A DNA stretch of 64,000 nt from JALCSJ01 sp036788835 (GTDB lineage Bacteria; Bacillota; Negativicutes; Acidaminococcales; Acidaminococcaceae), in contig DAIQMR010000007.1 in the NCBI GenBank assembly GCA_036788835.1, positions 24,020 through 88,019 on the forward strand, read 5' to 3'. Positions 33,903 through 42,408 of the stretch are shown piece by piece. The notes below the pieces were generated by a model. It was not told the origin of the DNA, searched no databases, and saw only the letters and a list, made by a program, of their open reading frames with translations. Every line of letters begins with the position of its first letter. Positions within the stretch are counted from its first letter, which is position 1. The position numbers and the translations under genes were made by a program.

Positions 33903-34628
33903 ATGGTTGAAGCTAATATTGCTAAATTCGTAGAGATGGTCAAAGGGTCGGATAATATAGTCTTCTTCGGCGGGGCCGGGGTTTCTACGGAAAGCGGGAT
34001 TCCTGATTTTCGTAGCGTAGATGGGCTCTATAACCAAAAATATAAATATCCCCCAGAAACGATTTTAAGTCATACTTTTTTTGAAGAGAACACAGAAGAA
34101 TTTTATAAATTTTATCATGATAAAATGTTGTGCCTGACAGCGAAGCCTAATGCTGCCCATTTAAAATTGGCAGAACTGGAAAAAGAGGGCAAGCTGAAAG
34201 CTATTGTTACCCAAAACATCGATGGGCTCCATCAGGCCGCCGGCAGCAAAAACGTACTGGAACTGCACGGCAGTGTTCACAGAAATTACTGTACTAAGTG
34301 CCATAAATTTTTCGATGCCAGATATATGAAGGATCATGAGGGCATACCACATTGCGATAAGTGCGGGGGCCTGATTAAACCGGATGTGGTGCTTTACGAA
34401 GAAGGTTTGGATTATGGCATTCTGGAAGCGGCTACTCAGTTTATTGCCGATGCTGATATGCTGATTATTGGGGGAACCTCCCTGGTAGTGTATCCGGCTG
34501 CCGGATTAGTACAGTATTACAGAGGCCACAAGTTGGTAGTTATTAACAAAGGTGCTACGGGCATGGATGCCAGCGCAGATCTGGTGATTCCGGCTCCTAT
34601 CGGTCAAGTGATGAGTGCTATAAAATAG
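33903..34628 (+). CDS. cobB: NAD-dependent protein deacylase (sirtuin)
   Basis: A 241-residue Sir2-family enzyme that removes acyl groups from lysines, using NAD. Motifs: GGAGVSTESGIPDFRS, TQNIDGLHQAAG, the catalytic His in ELHGSVH, a zinc site with CTKC and CDKC, and GGTSLVVYPAAGL. Length is normal. It follows the V-ATPase terminator with GGAG upstream, so it likely has its own promoter or read-through. Confidence 0.95.
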   Translation: MVEANIAKFVEMVKGSDNIVFFGGAGVSTESGIPDFRSVDGLYNQKYKYPPETILSHTFFEENTEEFYKFYHDKMLCLTAKPNAAHLKLAELEKEGKLKAIVTQNIDGLHQAAGSKNVLELHGSVHRNYCTKCHKFFDARYMKDHEGIPHCDKCGGLIKPDVVLYEEGLDYGILEAATQFIADADMLIIGGTSLVVYPAAGLVQYYRGHKLVVINKGATGMDASADLVIPAPIGQVMSAIK

Positions 34629-34680
34629 CTAAAAAGCAGTAAATAGTCAGTAAAAACTGTAAATAAACAGCCATTTGTGC

Positions 34681-34686
34681 TATAAT
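34681..34686 (+). promoter_or_regulatory. -10 element of serS
   Basis: A consensus TATAAT lies 36 bases before the serS start; no good -35 is seen. The leader is too short for a T-box. Confidence 0.55.
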
Positions 34687-34722
34687 AGCAGGCATAAAGT
34701 TAATTTTTATGGGGGTATTACT

Positions 34723-35994
34723 ATGTTAGACATGAAATTTGTCAGAGAAAATGTGGATAAAGTCGTCCAAGCCATGAAAAATCGTAACATGGACAGGAAT
34801 CTGGATGATTTCGTGGAGCTGGAAAAAAGGCGTCGTGAACTGTTGCAAGTTGTGGAAGCAGACAAGAGTGAACGTAACAGTGCCAGCCAGGAAATCAGCA
34901 AAATGAAAAAAGCCGGGGAAAACGCCGACGAGAAAATTGCTGCCATGCGTGCTTTGGGCGATAAAATTGCCGTTGATGACAAAGAACTGAAAACAGTTGA
35001 AGATAAGCTCCAAGCCATTATGTACGAAATTCCCAATATGCCGGCGGAAGATGTGCCCATCGGCACCAGTGACGTGGACAATCCGGTAGTTCGTACCTGG
35101 ATGGAACCGACTAAATTTGACTTTGAACCGAAGGCTCATTGGGACATTGGTGAAGGCCTGAATATTTTGGATTTTGAAAGAGCGGCCAAGGTTTCCGGCG
35201 CTCGTTTCACTTTCTACAGAGGACTGGGTTCCAGACTGGAACGCAGTGTCTATAACTTCATGTTGGATACTCATACTGCCAAACACGGCTACACAGAAAT
35301 ATTCCCTCCCTATATCGTTAACAGAGCCAGCATGGTGGGTACCGGCCAATTGCCTAAGTTCGCAGAGGACATGTTCAAAGTAGAAAATCAGGATATGTAC
35401 CTGATTCCTACGGCGGAAGTACCTGTCACCAATTACCACAGAAGCGAGATTTTAAATGGCGATGATTTGCCTATTAAATACTGTGCTTACAGCGCTTGCT
35501 TCAGAGCTGAAGCCGGTAGTGCCGGTCGTGATACCCGCGGCCTGATTCGCCAGCACCAATTCAACAAGGTTGAACTGGTCAAATTTACCAAGCCGGAAGA
35601 ATCCTGGACTGAGTTGGATAAATTAACCAATGATGCAGAAGATATTTTGAAACTCTTGAAGCTTCCTTACCACGTAGTGCGCTTGTGCACCGGGGATTTG
35701 GGCTTTAGCTCTGCCACTACTTATGACTTGGAAGTATGGCTGCCGGCGTCCAATTGCTACAGGGAAATTTCTTCCTGTTCCAATTTCTTGGATTTCCAGG
35801 CTCGTCGTGCTGATATTAAATTCCGTCGAACTCCTAAGTCTAAACCAGAATACGTACACACGCTAAACGGTTCAGGCTTGGCCGTTGGGCGTACGGTTTC
35901 TGCTATTTTGGAAAACTACCAGCAAGCAGACGGCAGCGTAATCGTGCCGGAAGTTTTGCGTCCCTACATGGGTTGCGACGTAATTAAGAAATAA
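34723..35994 (+). CDS. serS: Seryl-tRNA synthetase
   Basis: A 423-residue class II synthetase. The N-terminal coiled-coil arm (about 27-100) grips the tRNA-Ser long arm. The catalytic core shows motif 2 (FRAEAGSAGRDTRGLIRQHQFNKVEL) and motif 3 (NGSGLAVGRTVSAILENYQ). It starts at MLDMKFVREN after a GGGGG ribosome site. Terminator at 35998-36024. Confidence 0.98.
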   Translation: MLDMKFVRENVDKVVQAMKNRNMDRNLDDFVELEKRRRELLQVVEADKSERNSASQEISKMKKAGENADEKIAAMRALGDKIAVDDKELKTVEDKLQAIMYEIPNMPAEDVPIGTSDVDNPVVRTWMEPTKFDFEPKAHWDIGEGLNILDFERAAKVSGARFTFYRGLGSRLERSVYNFMLDTHTAKHGYTEIFPPYIVNRASMVGTGQLPKFAEDMFKVENQDMYLIPTAEVPVTNYHRSEILNGDDLPIKYCAYSACFRAEAGSAGRDTRGLIRQHQFNKVELVKFTKPEESWTELDKLTNDAEDILKLLKLPYHVVRLCTGDLGFSSATTYDLEVWLPASNCYREISSCSNFLDFQARRADIKFRRTPKSKPEYVHTLNGSGLAVGRTVSAILENYQQADGSVIVPEVLRPYMGCDVIKK

Positions 35995-35997
35995 AAT

Positions 35998-36026
35998 AAA
36001 AGAGAGCGCCTAGCGCTCTCTTTTAA
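35998..36026 (+). terminator. Terminator after serS
   Basis: The stem AAAAGAGAGCGC / GCGCTCTCTTTT has a 3-base loop and follows the stop codon closely. Confidence 0.92.
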
Positions 36027-36087
36027 CATACAAGGTAAAGAAATATTAAAAACTGCAGCGAATTGCTGTACAGGGGGAGTTAAATTT

Positions 36088-37608
36088 ATGAAAGAATTGT
36101 TTGCTGCTATTAACAGCGTTTTGGCTTTTATAGGTCCTTTATCTGATTTCTTCTGGGATTTCCCTACGAATTTTGGCTGGTACAAAGCTATTCCCGTTAT
36201 CGGGAACTTTTCCCTGGCTATTGTAGTGCTCATGGGTTCAGGTTTGTATTTCAGTTTTAAAATCGGCTTTATGCAATTTACTTATTTAGGACGGGGCTTG
36301 AAAATTTTAACTCAGCGCAAACACGTGGAAACCGGTATTTCGCCATTGGCAGCCTTTTTCCTGAGTACAGCTATGCGAGTTGGACCGGGGAATATTCTGG
36401 GTGTTACAGGTGCTATCGCCGTAGGCGGGCCGGGTGCCTTATTCTGGATGTGGACATCAGCCTTCTTTGGTATGGCTACTGCCTATATGGAAAGTGTTCT
36501 GGCACAGATTTTCAAAGAGAAAAAAGACGATGAGTATGTAGGCGGTCTGCCTTTCTATGGACGCAAGCTTTTAGGAAACAGCGTTTCCGTAGGGGTGGCC
36601 TTATCTTGCATCTATATTCTGTACGCTATGTTCTGCCTGCCGGCTCAGGGCTTTAACGTAGTTTCGTCTATCGGTGCTATGGGTGAGATTCTGACGGGCA
36701 GTAAGATTCCCACTGTTTCTACTTTTTACTATGTGACGGCTGCTGCCGTTTTGCTCTTCACGGCAGTTATTGCTTTTGGTGGTATCAAAAAAGTTACGGC
36801 TGTTACGGACAAGATGGTACCTGTTATGGCCGTGGTGTATGTTATTACTGTTATCGTCCTGATTGTCGTTAACGCCGGAACAGTGCCCTATTTCTTCCAT
36901 GCGGTATTTACGGGAGCCTTTACCCCGGAAGCTGTCTTTGGGGGTATTTTTGGTACCGCTTTGGTACAGGGTGTAAAGCGTGGTCTAATGAGCAACGAAG
37001 CCGGTCAAGGTACCATTACAATGAGTGCGGCTTCTGCTGATGCGGATCATCCCTGTGACCAGGGGTTGGTTGCCGCTATCGGTGTTTGGCTGGATACCAT
37101 AGTTATTTGCACAATGACTGGGTTTATTGTGGTTATGGCTCATTACTGGCATGTGGATCCGGCAGCCTGGAAAGCAGCAGGGAAGCTGCCCAAGTTCTTA
37201 TTATCAGTTGCAGAGCTGACACCGGGTACCGATTTTAATGCCATCGTTACCTTCCTACTGACCTTGTGCTTCTGTCTTTTTGCTTATACTTGTTTAATCG
37301 GCATGATTTCTTTCTCGGAAATTGCCGCTAACCGTATCAGCAGAAGTCAGTCCTTTATTAATGGCATTCGCTGTCTGGGAATTTTCGTAGCGGCTTTTGG
37401 TATTTTGGTTAATATCGGCGGTTATGATTTAGGCAATTTGTGGGCATTCTCTGATTTTGCCAATATCGTTATCGTGTATTGCAATATACCTATTTTGTAC
37501 ATTGGCGCTAAATACGTGTATAAAGCCACGGAACAATACAAGAACCACCCGGGCGAAAAATTCACAGGCGATATTATTGGATTGGATGTAGAATGCTGGA
37601 AAAAATAG
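36088..37608 (+). CDS. Sodium:alanine symporter (AGCS family)
   Basis: A 506-residue transporter with about eleven helices that imports alanine or glycine with Na+. Family motif in RVGPGNILGVTGAIAVGGPGALFWMW; further GVKRGLMSNEAGQGT is typical. A GGGGG ribosome site precedes the ATG. It is a single-gene unit between two terminators. It fits the sodium cycle implied by the V-ATPase. Confidence 0.93.
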   Translation: MKELFAAINSVLAFIGPLSDFFWDFPTNFGWYKAIPVIGNFSLAIVVLMGSGLYFSFKIGFMQFTYLGRGLKILTQRKHVETGISPLAAFFLSTAMRVGPGNILGVTGAIAVGGPGALFWMWTSAFFGMATAYMESVLAQIFKEKKDDEYVGGLPFYGRKLLGNSVSVGVALSCIYILYAMFCLPAQGFNVVSSIGAMGEILTGSKIPTVSTFYYVTAAAVLLFTAVIAFGGIKKVTAVTDKMVPVMAVVYVITVIVLIVVNAGTVPYFFHAVFTGAFTPEAVFGGIFGTALVQGVKRGLMSNEAGQGTITMSAASADADHPCDQGLVAAIGVWLDTIVICTMTGFIVVMAHYWHVDPAAWKAAGKLPKFLLSVAELTPGTDFNAIVTFLLTLCFCLFAYTCLIGMISFSEIAANRISRSQSFINGIRCLGIFVAAFGILVNIGGYDLGNLWAFSDFANIVIVYCNIPILYIGAKYVYKATEQYKNHPGEKFTGDIIGLDVECWKK

Positions 37609-37663
37609 AATTTCAAACAAAACAATAAATATTTAATCATTGAAAACTAATATTTATTCATAA

Positions 37664-37704
37664 AATAAAAGGCCACTGCTATATATTGTAGTGACCTTTT
37701 TTAT
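37664..37704 (+). terminator. Terminator after the AGCS symporter
   Basis: The stem AAAAGGCCACT / AGTGACCTTTT carries one mismatch, with the loop closed by GC/GT pairs, and is followed by a T run. Confidence 0.85.
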
Positions 37705-37918
37705 AAAAACGTTTCAAATCTCTTATTTTCGTCCAAAATCTATTCTATACGCCCAATATCGTGTAAATGAGAAAAAATTCAGTTTTTCCTTTTAAGTCCT
37801 CAAAAGTCCTCAATTTTCCTCAATTTTCCTCTTGCACTTTCTGCGTTTAAGTGTATAATAAACTACGACAAAGAACAGAGAGCGATTGTGTAATTTACAC
37901 ATGCAAAGGGGGATGGAT
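37705..37918 (+). promoter_or_regulatory. Control region of the Orn/Lys decarboxylase gene
   Basis: The 214-base leader holds a -35 TTGCAC (37832-37837) and a -10 TATAAT (37854-37859), 16 bases apart. Just upstream are short direct repeats of TCCTCAATTT (37797-37831, about three imperfect units). AAGGGGG at 37906-37912 sets the start at 37919. No gene is seen here. Confidence 0.6.
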
Positions 37919-39088
37919 ATGAAAAAACAAAGATATTTTCAGCTGACTCAGGATGTTGTGACAAAGCTGGCGGAAAATTATGGAACTCCTTTATTGGTGT
38001 TGTCTTTAGAACAAATTGAAAAGAATTATAATTTTTTTAGGGAAAATCTTCCCCAAGTAAAAATACATTATGCTATGAAGGCCAATCCGGATTTACGGAT
38101 TCTGGAAACCTTGGCAGAAATGGGTTCTTGTTTTGATGTAGCCAGTGACGGCGAAATCAGGACATTGGCAGAGCTGGGTATTAGCGGGGACAGAATGATT
38201 TATGCTAATCCTGTTAAAACCGGCTCCGGACTTCAAGCCTGCAATGACAGCGGTGTTTACAGAATGACCTTCGATAGCGAAGCGGAAATCAAAAAAATTG
38301 CAGCCACCTGTCCGGGGGCTACAGTCTTATTGCGCTTGCGCATTGATAATGCCAAGGCTCATGTAGATTTAAATAAAAAATTCGGGGCACCTGCGGACAG
38401 AGCTTTGAGCCTGCTGAAAGCGGCTAAAGATGCCGGACTAGATGCAGCGGGCATTGCTTTTCATGTAGGTAGTCAGACTGTACTGGCAGACCCGTATTTG
38501 GAAGCACTTGATTTAGTTCGTAAGATTTACGAGGAAGGCGCCAAAGAAGGACTGAAATTCCGGGTTCTGGATATCGGCGGCGGCTGGCCTATTCCTGAAC
38601 CGAGAGTACGCTTTAATCTGACGGAAATGATGGCTCAGGTAAAGGCTCGTCTGTATGAGGACTTCTCCGGCGTGGAAATCTGGGCAGAACCGGGCCGCTA
38701 TATGTGCGGTACGGCAGTGAACCTGATTACCAGTGTTATTGGTATTAACGAAAGAAATGGTCAGACCTGGTACTTCTTGGACGATGGTATTTACGGTTCC
38801 TTCTCCGGAGTTATTTTTGACCAATGGGATTTTAAATTAATCAGCTTTAAGAACAGCGGGAAAAAGCATCAGGCAACCTTTGCTGGCCCCAGCTGCGACT
38901 CTTTGGACATTATGTTCAGGGGCAAGATGACCGAGCCTCTTGATATCGGGGATTTGCTGCTGGTACCTTTGTGCGGAGCCTATACTTCGGCTTCTGCTAC
39001 AACCTTCAACGGCTTCCACAAGGCCAAGATAGTAGTATGGGAAGAGGTAAGAGAGCAGTTAGGGTTAAGATTGGCTAAGGCAGTCTAA
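37919..39088 (+). CDS. Ornithine/lysine (type III PLP) decarboxylase
   Basis: A 389-residue alanine-racemase-fold decarboxylase. The PLP Lys is K54 in HYAMKANP; HVGSQ, GGGWP, AEPGRY and the catalytic GPSCDSLD follow. In Selenomonas ruminantium and relatives a similar enzyme (LDC/ODC) makes cadaverine or putrescine that is linked to peptidoglycan and helps hold the outer membrane. That role is plausible here but inferred. I prefer the ATG at 37919 over upstream ATGs because of ribosome-site spacing. Substrate choice between Orn and Lys cannot be read by eye. Confidence 0.88.
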   Translation: MKKQRYFQLTQDVVTKLAENYGTPLLVLSLEQIEKNYNFFRENLPQVKIHYAMKANPDLRILETLAEMGSCFDVASDGEIRTLAELGISGDRMIYANPVKTGSGLQACNDSGVYRMTFDSEAEIKKIAATCPGATVLLRLRIDNAKAHVDLNKKFGAPADRALSLLKAAKDAGLDAAGIAFHVGSQTVLADPYLEALDLVRKIYEEGAKEGLKFRVLDIGGGWPIPEPRVRFNLTEMMAQVKARLYEDFSGVEIWAEPGRYMCGTAVNLITSVIGINERNGQTWYFLDDGIYGSFSGVIFDQWDFKLISFKNSGKKHQATFAGPSCDSLDIMFRGKMTEPLDIGDLLLVPLCGAYTSASATTFNGFHKAKIVVWEEVREQLGLRLAKAV

Positions 39089-39149
39089 ACGTATGAATAT
39101 TAGCGTGATATTTTGTCAGAGATAGATATCTCGCATCTAATCTTCACAC

Positions 39150-40280
39150 TTAGCCTCTGTGTATTATGTTTTCGCCGAATTTTTTCTTAAGCGCATCGAT
39201 AGCGTCGATGCGCTTTTTCTTTTTGGTGTTATCATCCAGCTCCAGGAGCAGTTCTCCTTCCGGAGCAATTTTCCCCAGGGAAACACCTAAGAGACGCACG
39301 GGACGTGACCATTTCACGCTGCCGGTTAACTGCTGAATAAAAGAAAAAATATCTTCGTCCAGACTAACAGGCACTTCTGTAGTAATGCTTCGGGTAATGG
39401 TTTTAAAATCATTGAATTTTACTTTTAATGTAACCGTATGACCGACCTTTTTGTTGAGCCTAATGCGCCAGCCAACCTGTTGGCACAAGTCCCAGAGGGC
39501 GCTGTGGCGCTCATCTTCTGTGGCCAGGTCTGCCATAAAAGTATTTTCCTTGCCAATGGATTTTTGCTCCCAGTCATTAATCACAGGGCGGTCATCCAAG
39601 CCCAGAGCCAACTGACGCAATTCCTCCGTGCTGTTACCCAACACCGGCAGTAGATAGGCACCGGGAGCAGCAGCCAGCTGTCCGATAGTAGTAATACCCA
39701 GGCGTTTCAGACCTTCTTGGGTTCGTTCACCTACTCCGAAAATTTTACTGACGGGCAGCGGAGCAATAAAAGCCGCTGCTTCTTCCTGATGAATAATGAC
39801 CAAACCATCCGGTTTGTCTAAATCGCTGGCCAGTTTAGCCAGAAACTTATTGGGAGCTAATCCTACTGATGCGGTCAGCCCCACATCTTTTTTTATTCGT
39901 GCTTTTATTTTGGCACCGAGAGATTCTACGTCTCCCACTAACTTTTCCATACCGGACAAGTCCAGGAAAGCTTCGTCTATGGACAGGGGTTCCACACAAG
40001 GTGAGAACTCACGAAAAATAGCCATAATCTCAGAAGAAACCTCTTCATAGCGCCGGTGCCGGCCGGGAATAAAAATCCCCTGGGGGCAGAGCAGATGAGC
40101 TTTCACTGTAGACATGGCCGAATGAACGCCAAATTTACGAGCTTCGTAAGAACAGGTAGATACTACGCCACGGGAGGAAAGACCGCCCACAATCAAGGGC
40201 TTACCTTGATATTCAGGATGATCCATTTGTTCTACGGATGCAAAAAAAGCATCCATATCCACATGCATAATCCAACGCAT
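39150..40280 (-). CDS. dinB: DNA polymerase IV (DinB)
   Basis: A 376-residue Y-family translesion polymerase. The active site is in MHVDMDAFFASVEQ and LSIDEAFLDLSG; the helix-hairpin-helix region is GVGERTQEGLKRLGI, and the little-finger domain lies at about 240-350. It ends without an obvious beta-clamp motif, though the C-terminal region KKKRIDAIDALKKKFG is near. Last gene of a minus-strand group with ppx and the unknown gene, separated from them by a REP-like hairpin. Confidence 0.95.
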   Translation of the reverse strand: MRWIMHVDMDAFFASVEQMDHPEYQGKPLIVGGLSSRGVVSTCSYEARKFGVHSAMSTVKAHLLCPQGIFIPGRHRRYEEVSSEIMAIFREFSPCVEPLSIDEAFLDLSGMEKLVGDVESLGAKIKARIKKDVGLTASVGLAPNKFLAKLASDLDKPDGLVIIHQEEAAAFIAPLPVSKIFGVGERTQEGLKRLGITTIGQLAAAPGAYLLPVLGNSTEELRQLALGLDDRPVINDWEQKSIGKENTFMADLATEDERHSALWDLCQQVGWRIRLNKKVGHTVTLKVKFNDFKTITRSITTEVPVSLDEDIFSFIQQLTGSVKWSRPVRLLGVSLGKIAPEGELLLELDDNTKKKKRIDAIDALKKKFGENIIHRG

Positions 40281-40291
40281 ACTTCCTCCTC

Positions 40292-40358
40292 TGTTACAAA
40301 AGGGACAGGTCCCTTTGTAACAATTTTTGTTACAAAAGCACCTGTCCCTTTTGTAACA
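40292..40358. repeat. REP-like long palindrome (GGGACAGGT type)
   Basis: Two ~32-nt arms (40292-40323 and 40327-40358) are inverted copies with only two to three mismatches, built on TTACAAAAGGGACAGGTCC. This would form a long hairpin between the unknown gene and dinB on either strand. The core GGGACAGGT/ACCTGTCCC is the extragenic repeat motif also seen at 54757-54836. Confidence 0.75.
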
Positions 40359-40361
40359 CTT

Positions 40362-40676
40362 TTAGTATCTGATTCCCAATCTTTCCATTATGAGGACGGT
40401 AATGGTCCGCAAAAATTGCAGCTCTTTTTCGCTGTGACGTTTGTCGTCACTCATTTTGCCGAAGACTTCCAAAGCAGTTTTCAGCATTTTCTTCGTAATA
40501 CCGTGCTGTTTTACCCCATGGACTTTCACGGAATTGCTGATGCCGGTCAGTACTGTCAGGGCTTCCCGCTTCCGGGTGCCGGTTAACTTGTCGTTATTCA
40601 AAACCTGATTGCGGATTACTATCTCCTGCTCAAAAAAATCTTTTTCATCTAATACTTTTGGTTCTTTCTCTACCAT
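40362..40676 (-). CDS. Hypothetical protein
   Basis: A 104-residue, charged, mainly helical protein that I do not recognise. No membrane segment, Cys or signal peptide. It has AAGGAG 8 bases before the ATG and lies 17 bases after ppx on the same strand, so it is very likely expressed with ppx. The product ends IMERLGIRY just before the REP-like palindrome. Confidence 0.7.
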   Translation of the reverse strand: MVEKEPKVLDEKDFFEQEIVIRNQVLNNDKLTGTRKREALTVLTGISNSVKVHGVKQHGITKKMLKTALEVFGKMSDDKRHSEKELQFLRTITVLIMERLGIRY

Positions 40677-40693
40677 AATTTATCTCCTTATGC

Positions 40694-42217
40694 TTATTGA
40701 TGGATTTTCACAATAAGATTTTTCTTGAAGCTTCTCTTAAACCATTTGCTCACAATTTTCAACTGATGAAGTTCAATAGAAGGAAGAATGGGTGAGGTTA
40801 GGTTTAAAACAGCACCTTTCTTGCCAAGACTGGCATGAACCGCTGTGAGTGCCCCGGTCTGGGAGTAGTCTAAACTTTCGGCAATGGACAAAAGCAAAGC
40901 ACCCTTTCCTAAGTCGGTATATAATTTCTCCGGCAGCAGATTCTTGTAGGCTTTGGAGCGCATGTAGCTCCGGGAGATACCATTGTGCCAGGCGGCCATA
41001 ATAGCAGTGCAAATAATTTCCCAGTGAGTGAGGCCGAAAATCTTGGCATTTTCAATCATATAGCCGCTATGCCTAGCGTGGCTGTAGTAGTTAATGGTGA
41101 TACCGATATCGTGAAGCAAGGCGGCGGTTTTCACCAGAGGCCGCCAGGATTTGTCCAGCTTTAGCAGCGGAGCCCAGGAATCGAATAGTTCTAGGGCGTA
41201 TTTCGCCACTAAGTGATTGTGCTGAATATCGGAAGCATATAAGGTCATGGTCAGCTCTGTGCTGGTAGTGAGAATGTCTTTGGAAATAAGAGGACGATGA
41301 GTCTTCCGTGTATAGTATTCGGTGAAGAGACCTTCTCTTAGGCCGCAGCCTGACACAATGAACATTTTGGTTTTTACCTGTTCTGCCAAGGCCCTGATAA
41401 TGCCGGCACCGGCTACGATAATATCAGCACGGTCTGCAGACAGCCCGGAAATATTCTTCCTTTCTTCCATGGTTGTATTCCGCAGGGTTTTAAAAACCAG
41501 TCGTAGGCTGGTCATGTTCATTTGGTAATTGTGAATCTTGGGAGTATAGTATTTAATCCGTTTCTGATCTATTTTCCCCACACTGCGTGCGGTACCGCCC
41601 ACACCGATAATGGGCAGCCCTTCAGCTTCTTTCAGCCAGGGAACTTTATTAGTGTAAGAAGCAATAATTTTGTGCATTCTGGTTAAGACGGCAGGGGTAA
41701 TCTTATCGCCGACTTTCGCCAGGCCGGTCAGATTAACGCAACCAATGGGCAAGCTGACGGATTTAACCATCTTGCGGTTTTTCACTAAAACCAATTCTGT
41801 ACTACCGCCGCCCAAGTCGAAAATCAGGGCATCTTTCACGGCTAGGGTATTGACCACCCCTAGATAACTCATATAGGCTTCTGTTTTTCCGGAAATGACT
41901 TCTACTTTCATGCCGGTTTCCATACGAATCCTGCTGGCTAGGGCCTTGCCGTTAGGGGCATTGCGAAGGGCAGCTGTACCTACGGCAATAATGGCCGTAG
42001 CGGCATACAGTTTGCACAGAGAAGCAAAATTCCGCAGACACTCTATGGTATCATTGCAGCCCTCTTCGGTAATCTCACCTTTTTTATTAACCTTGGAAGC
42101 CAGGCGCAGGGGCTCTTTCTGGTTGTACACCAAATTGTAAGCACCGGTTTCGTACATTTCCATAACAACTAAACGTGCTGAGTTGGAACCAATATCGATA
42201 ACAGCGATTCTTTGCAT
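40694..42217 (-). CDS. ppx: Ppx/GppA phosphatase
   Basis: A 507-residue exopolyphosphatase/ppGpp phosphohydrolase. The ASKHA N-terminal domain shows AVIDIGSNSARLVV and DLGGGSTELVL; the catalytic Glu lies in SGKTEAYMSY. The C-terminal half is an HD-like helical domain with LLHDIGITINYYSH. I start at the ATG 42217 with GGAG about 9 bases upstream. It is divergent from the ppx paralogue and ppk1, so polyphosphate breakdown and synthesis flank one control region. Confidence 0.92.
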   Translation of the reverse strand: MQRIAVIDIGSNSARLVVMEMYETGAYNLVYNQKEPLRLASKVNKKGEITEEGCNDTIECLRNFASLCKLYAATAIIAVGTAALRNAPNGKALASRIRMETGMKVEVISGKTEAYMSYLGVVNTLAVKDALIFDLGGGSTELVLVKNRKMVKSVSLPIGCVNLTGLAKVGDKITPAVLTRMHKIIASYTNKVPWLKEAEGLPIIGVGGTARSVGKIDQKRIKYYTPKIHNYQMNMTSLRLVFKTLRNTTMEERKNISGLSADRADIIVAGAGIIRALAEQVKTKMFIVSGCGLREGLFTEYYTRKTHRPLISKDILTTSTELTMTLYASDIQHNHLVAKYALELFDSWAPLLKLDKSWRPLVKTAALLHDIGITINYYSHARHSGYMIENAKIFGLTHWEIICTAIMAAWHNGISRSYMRSKAYKNLLPEKLYTDLGKGALLLSIAESLDYSQTGALTAVHASLGKKGAVLNLTSPILPSIELHQLKIVSKWFKRSFKKNLIVKIHQ

Positions 42218-42270
42218 TTTTTCTCGCTCCATAATTCCGAAATTCAAATCACTCTATACGAACTCACATC

Positions 42271-42299
42271 ATTATATATAGTTTACTCTATTTTGGCAA
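42271..42299 (-). promoter_or_regulatory. Promoter of ppx (minus strand)
   Basis: On the minus strand, TTGCCA (42294-42299) and TATAAT (42271-42276) are 17 bases apart. Confidence 0.7.
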
Positions 42300-42324
42300 A
42301 AATTTCTCTAATTAATTCCCATTA

Positions 42325-42354
42325 TTGTAAATTTTGCGTTAAAATAGGTATAAT
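42325..42354 (+). promoter_or_regulatory. Promoter of the ppx paralogue-ppk1 operon
   Basis: TTGTAA (42325-42330) and TATAAT (42349-42354) are 18 bases apart. The leader is about 45 bases, with GGGAGG before the gene. Confidence 0.7.
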
Positions 42355-42408
42355 AAAGGTACTTTTTGCAGAAAATTTGTTAGAATAATAGTGTTGGGAG
42401 GGAAAGTC

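Noticed and set aside
34629..34722. T-box leader for serS
   Set aside because: Fewer than 45 bases lie between the -10 and the start codon, and no T-box sequence or terminator is present.
37797..37831. CRISPR-like repeats upstream of the decarboxylase
   Set aside because: The TCCTCAATTT units are about 10 bases long and adjacent, with no spacers and no cas genes.
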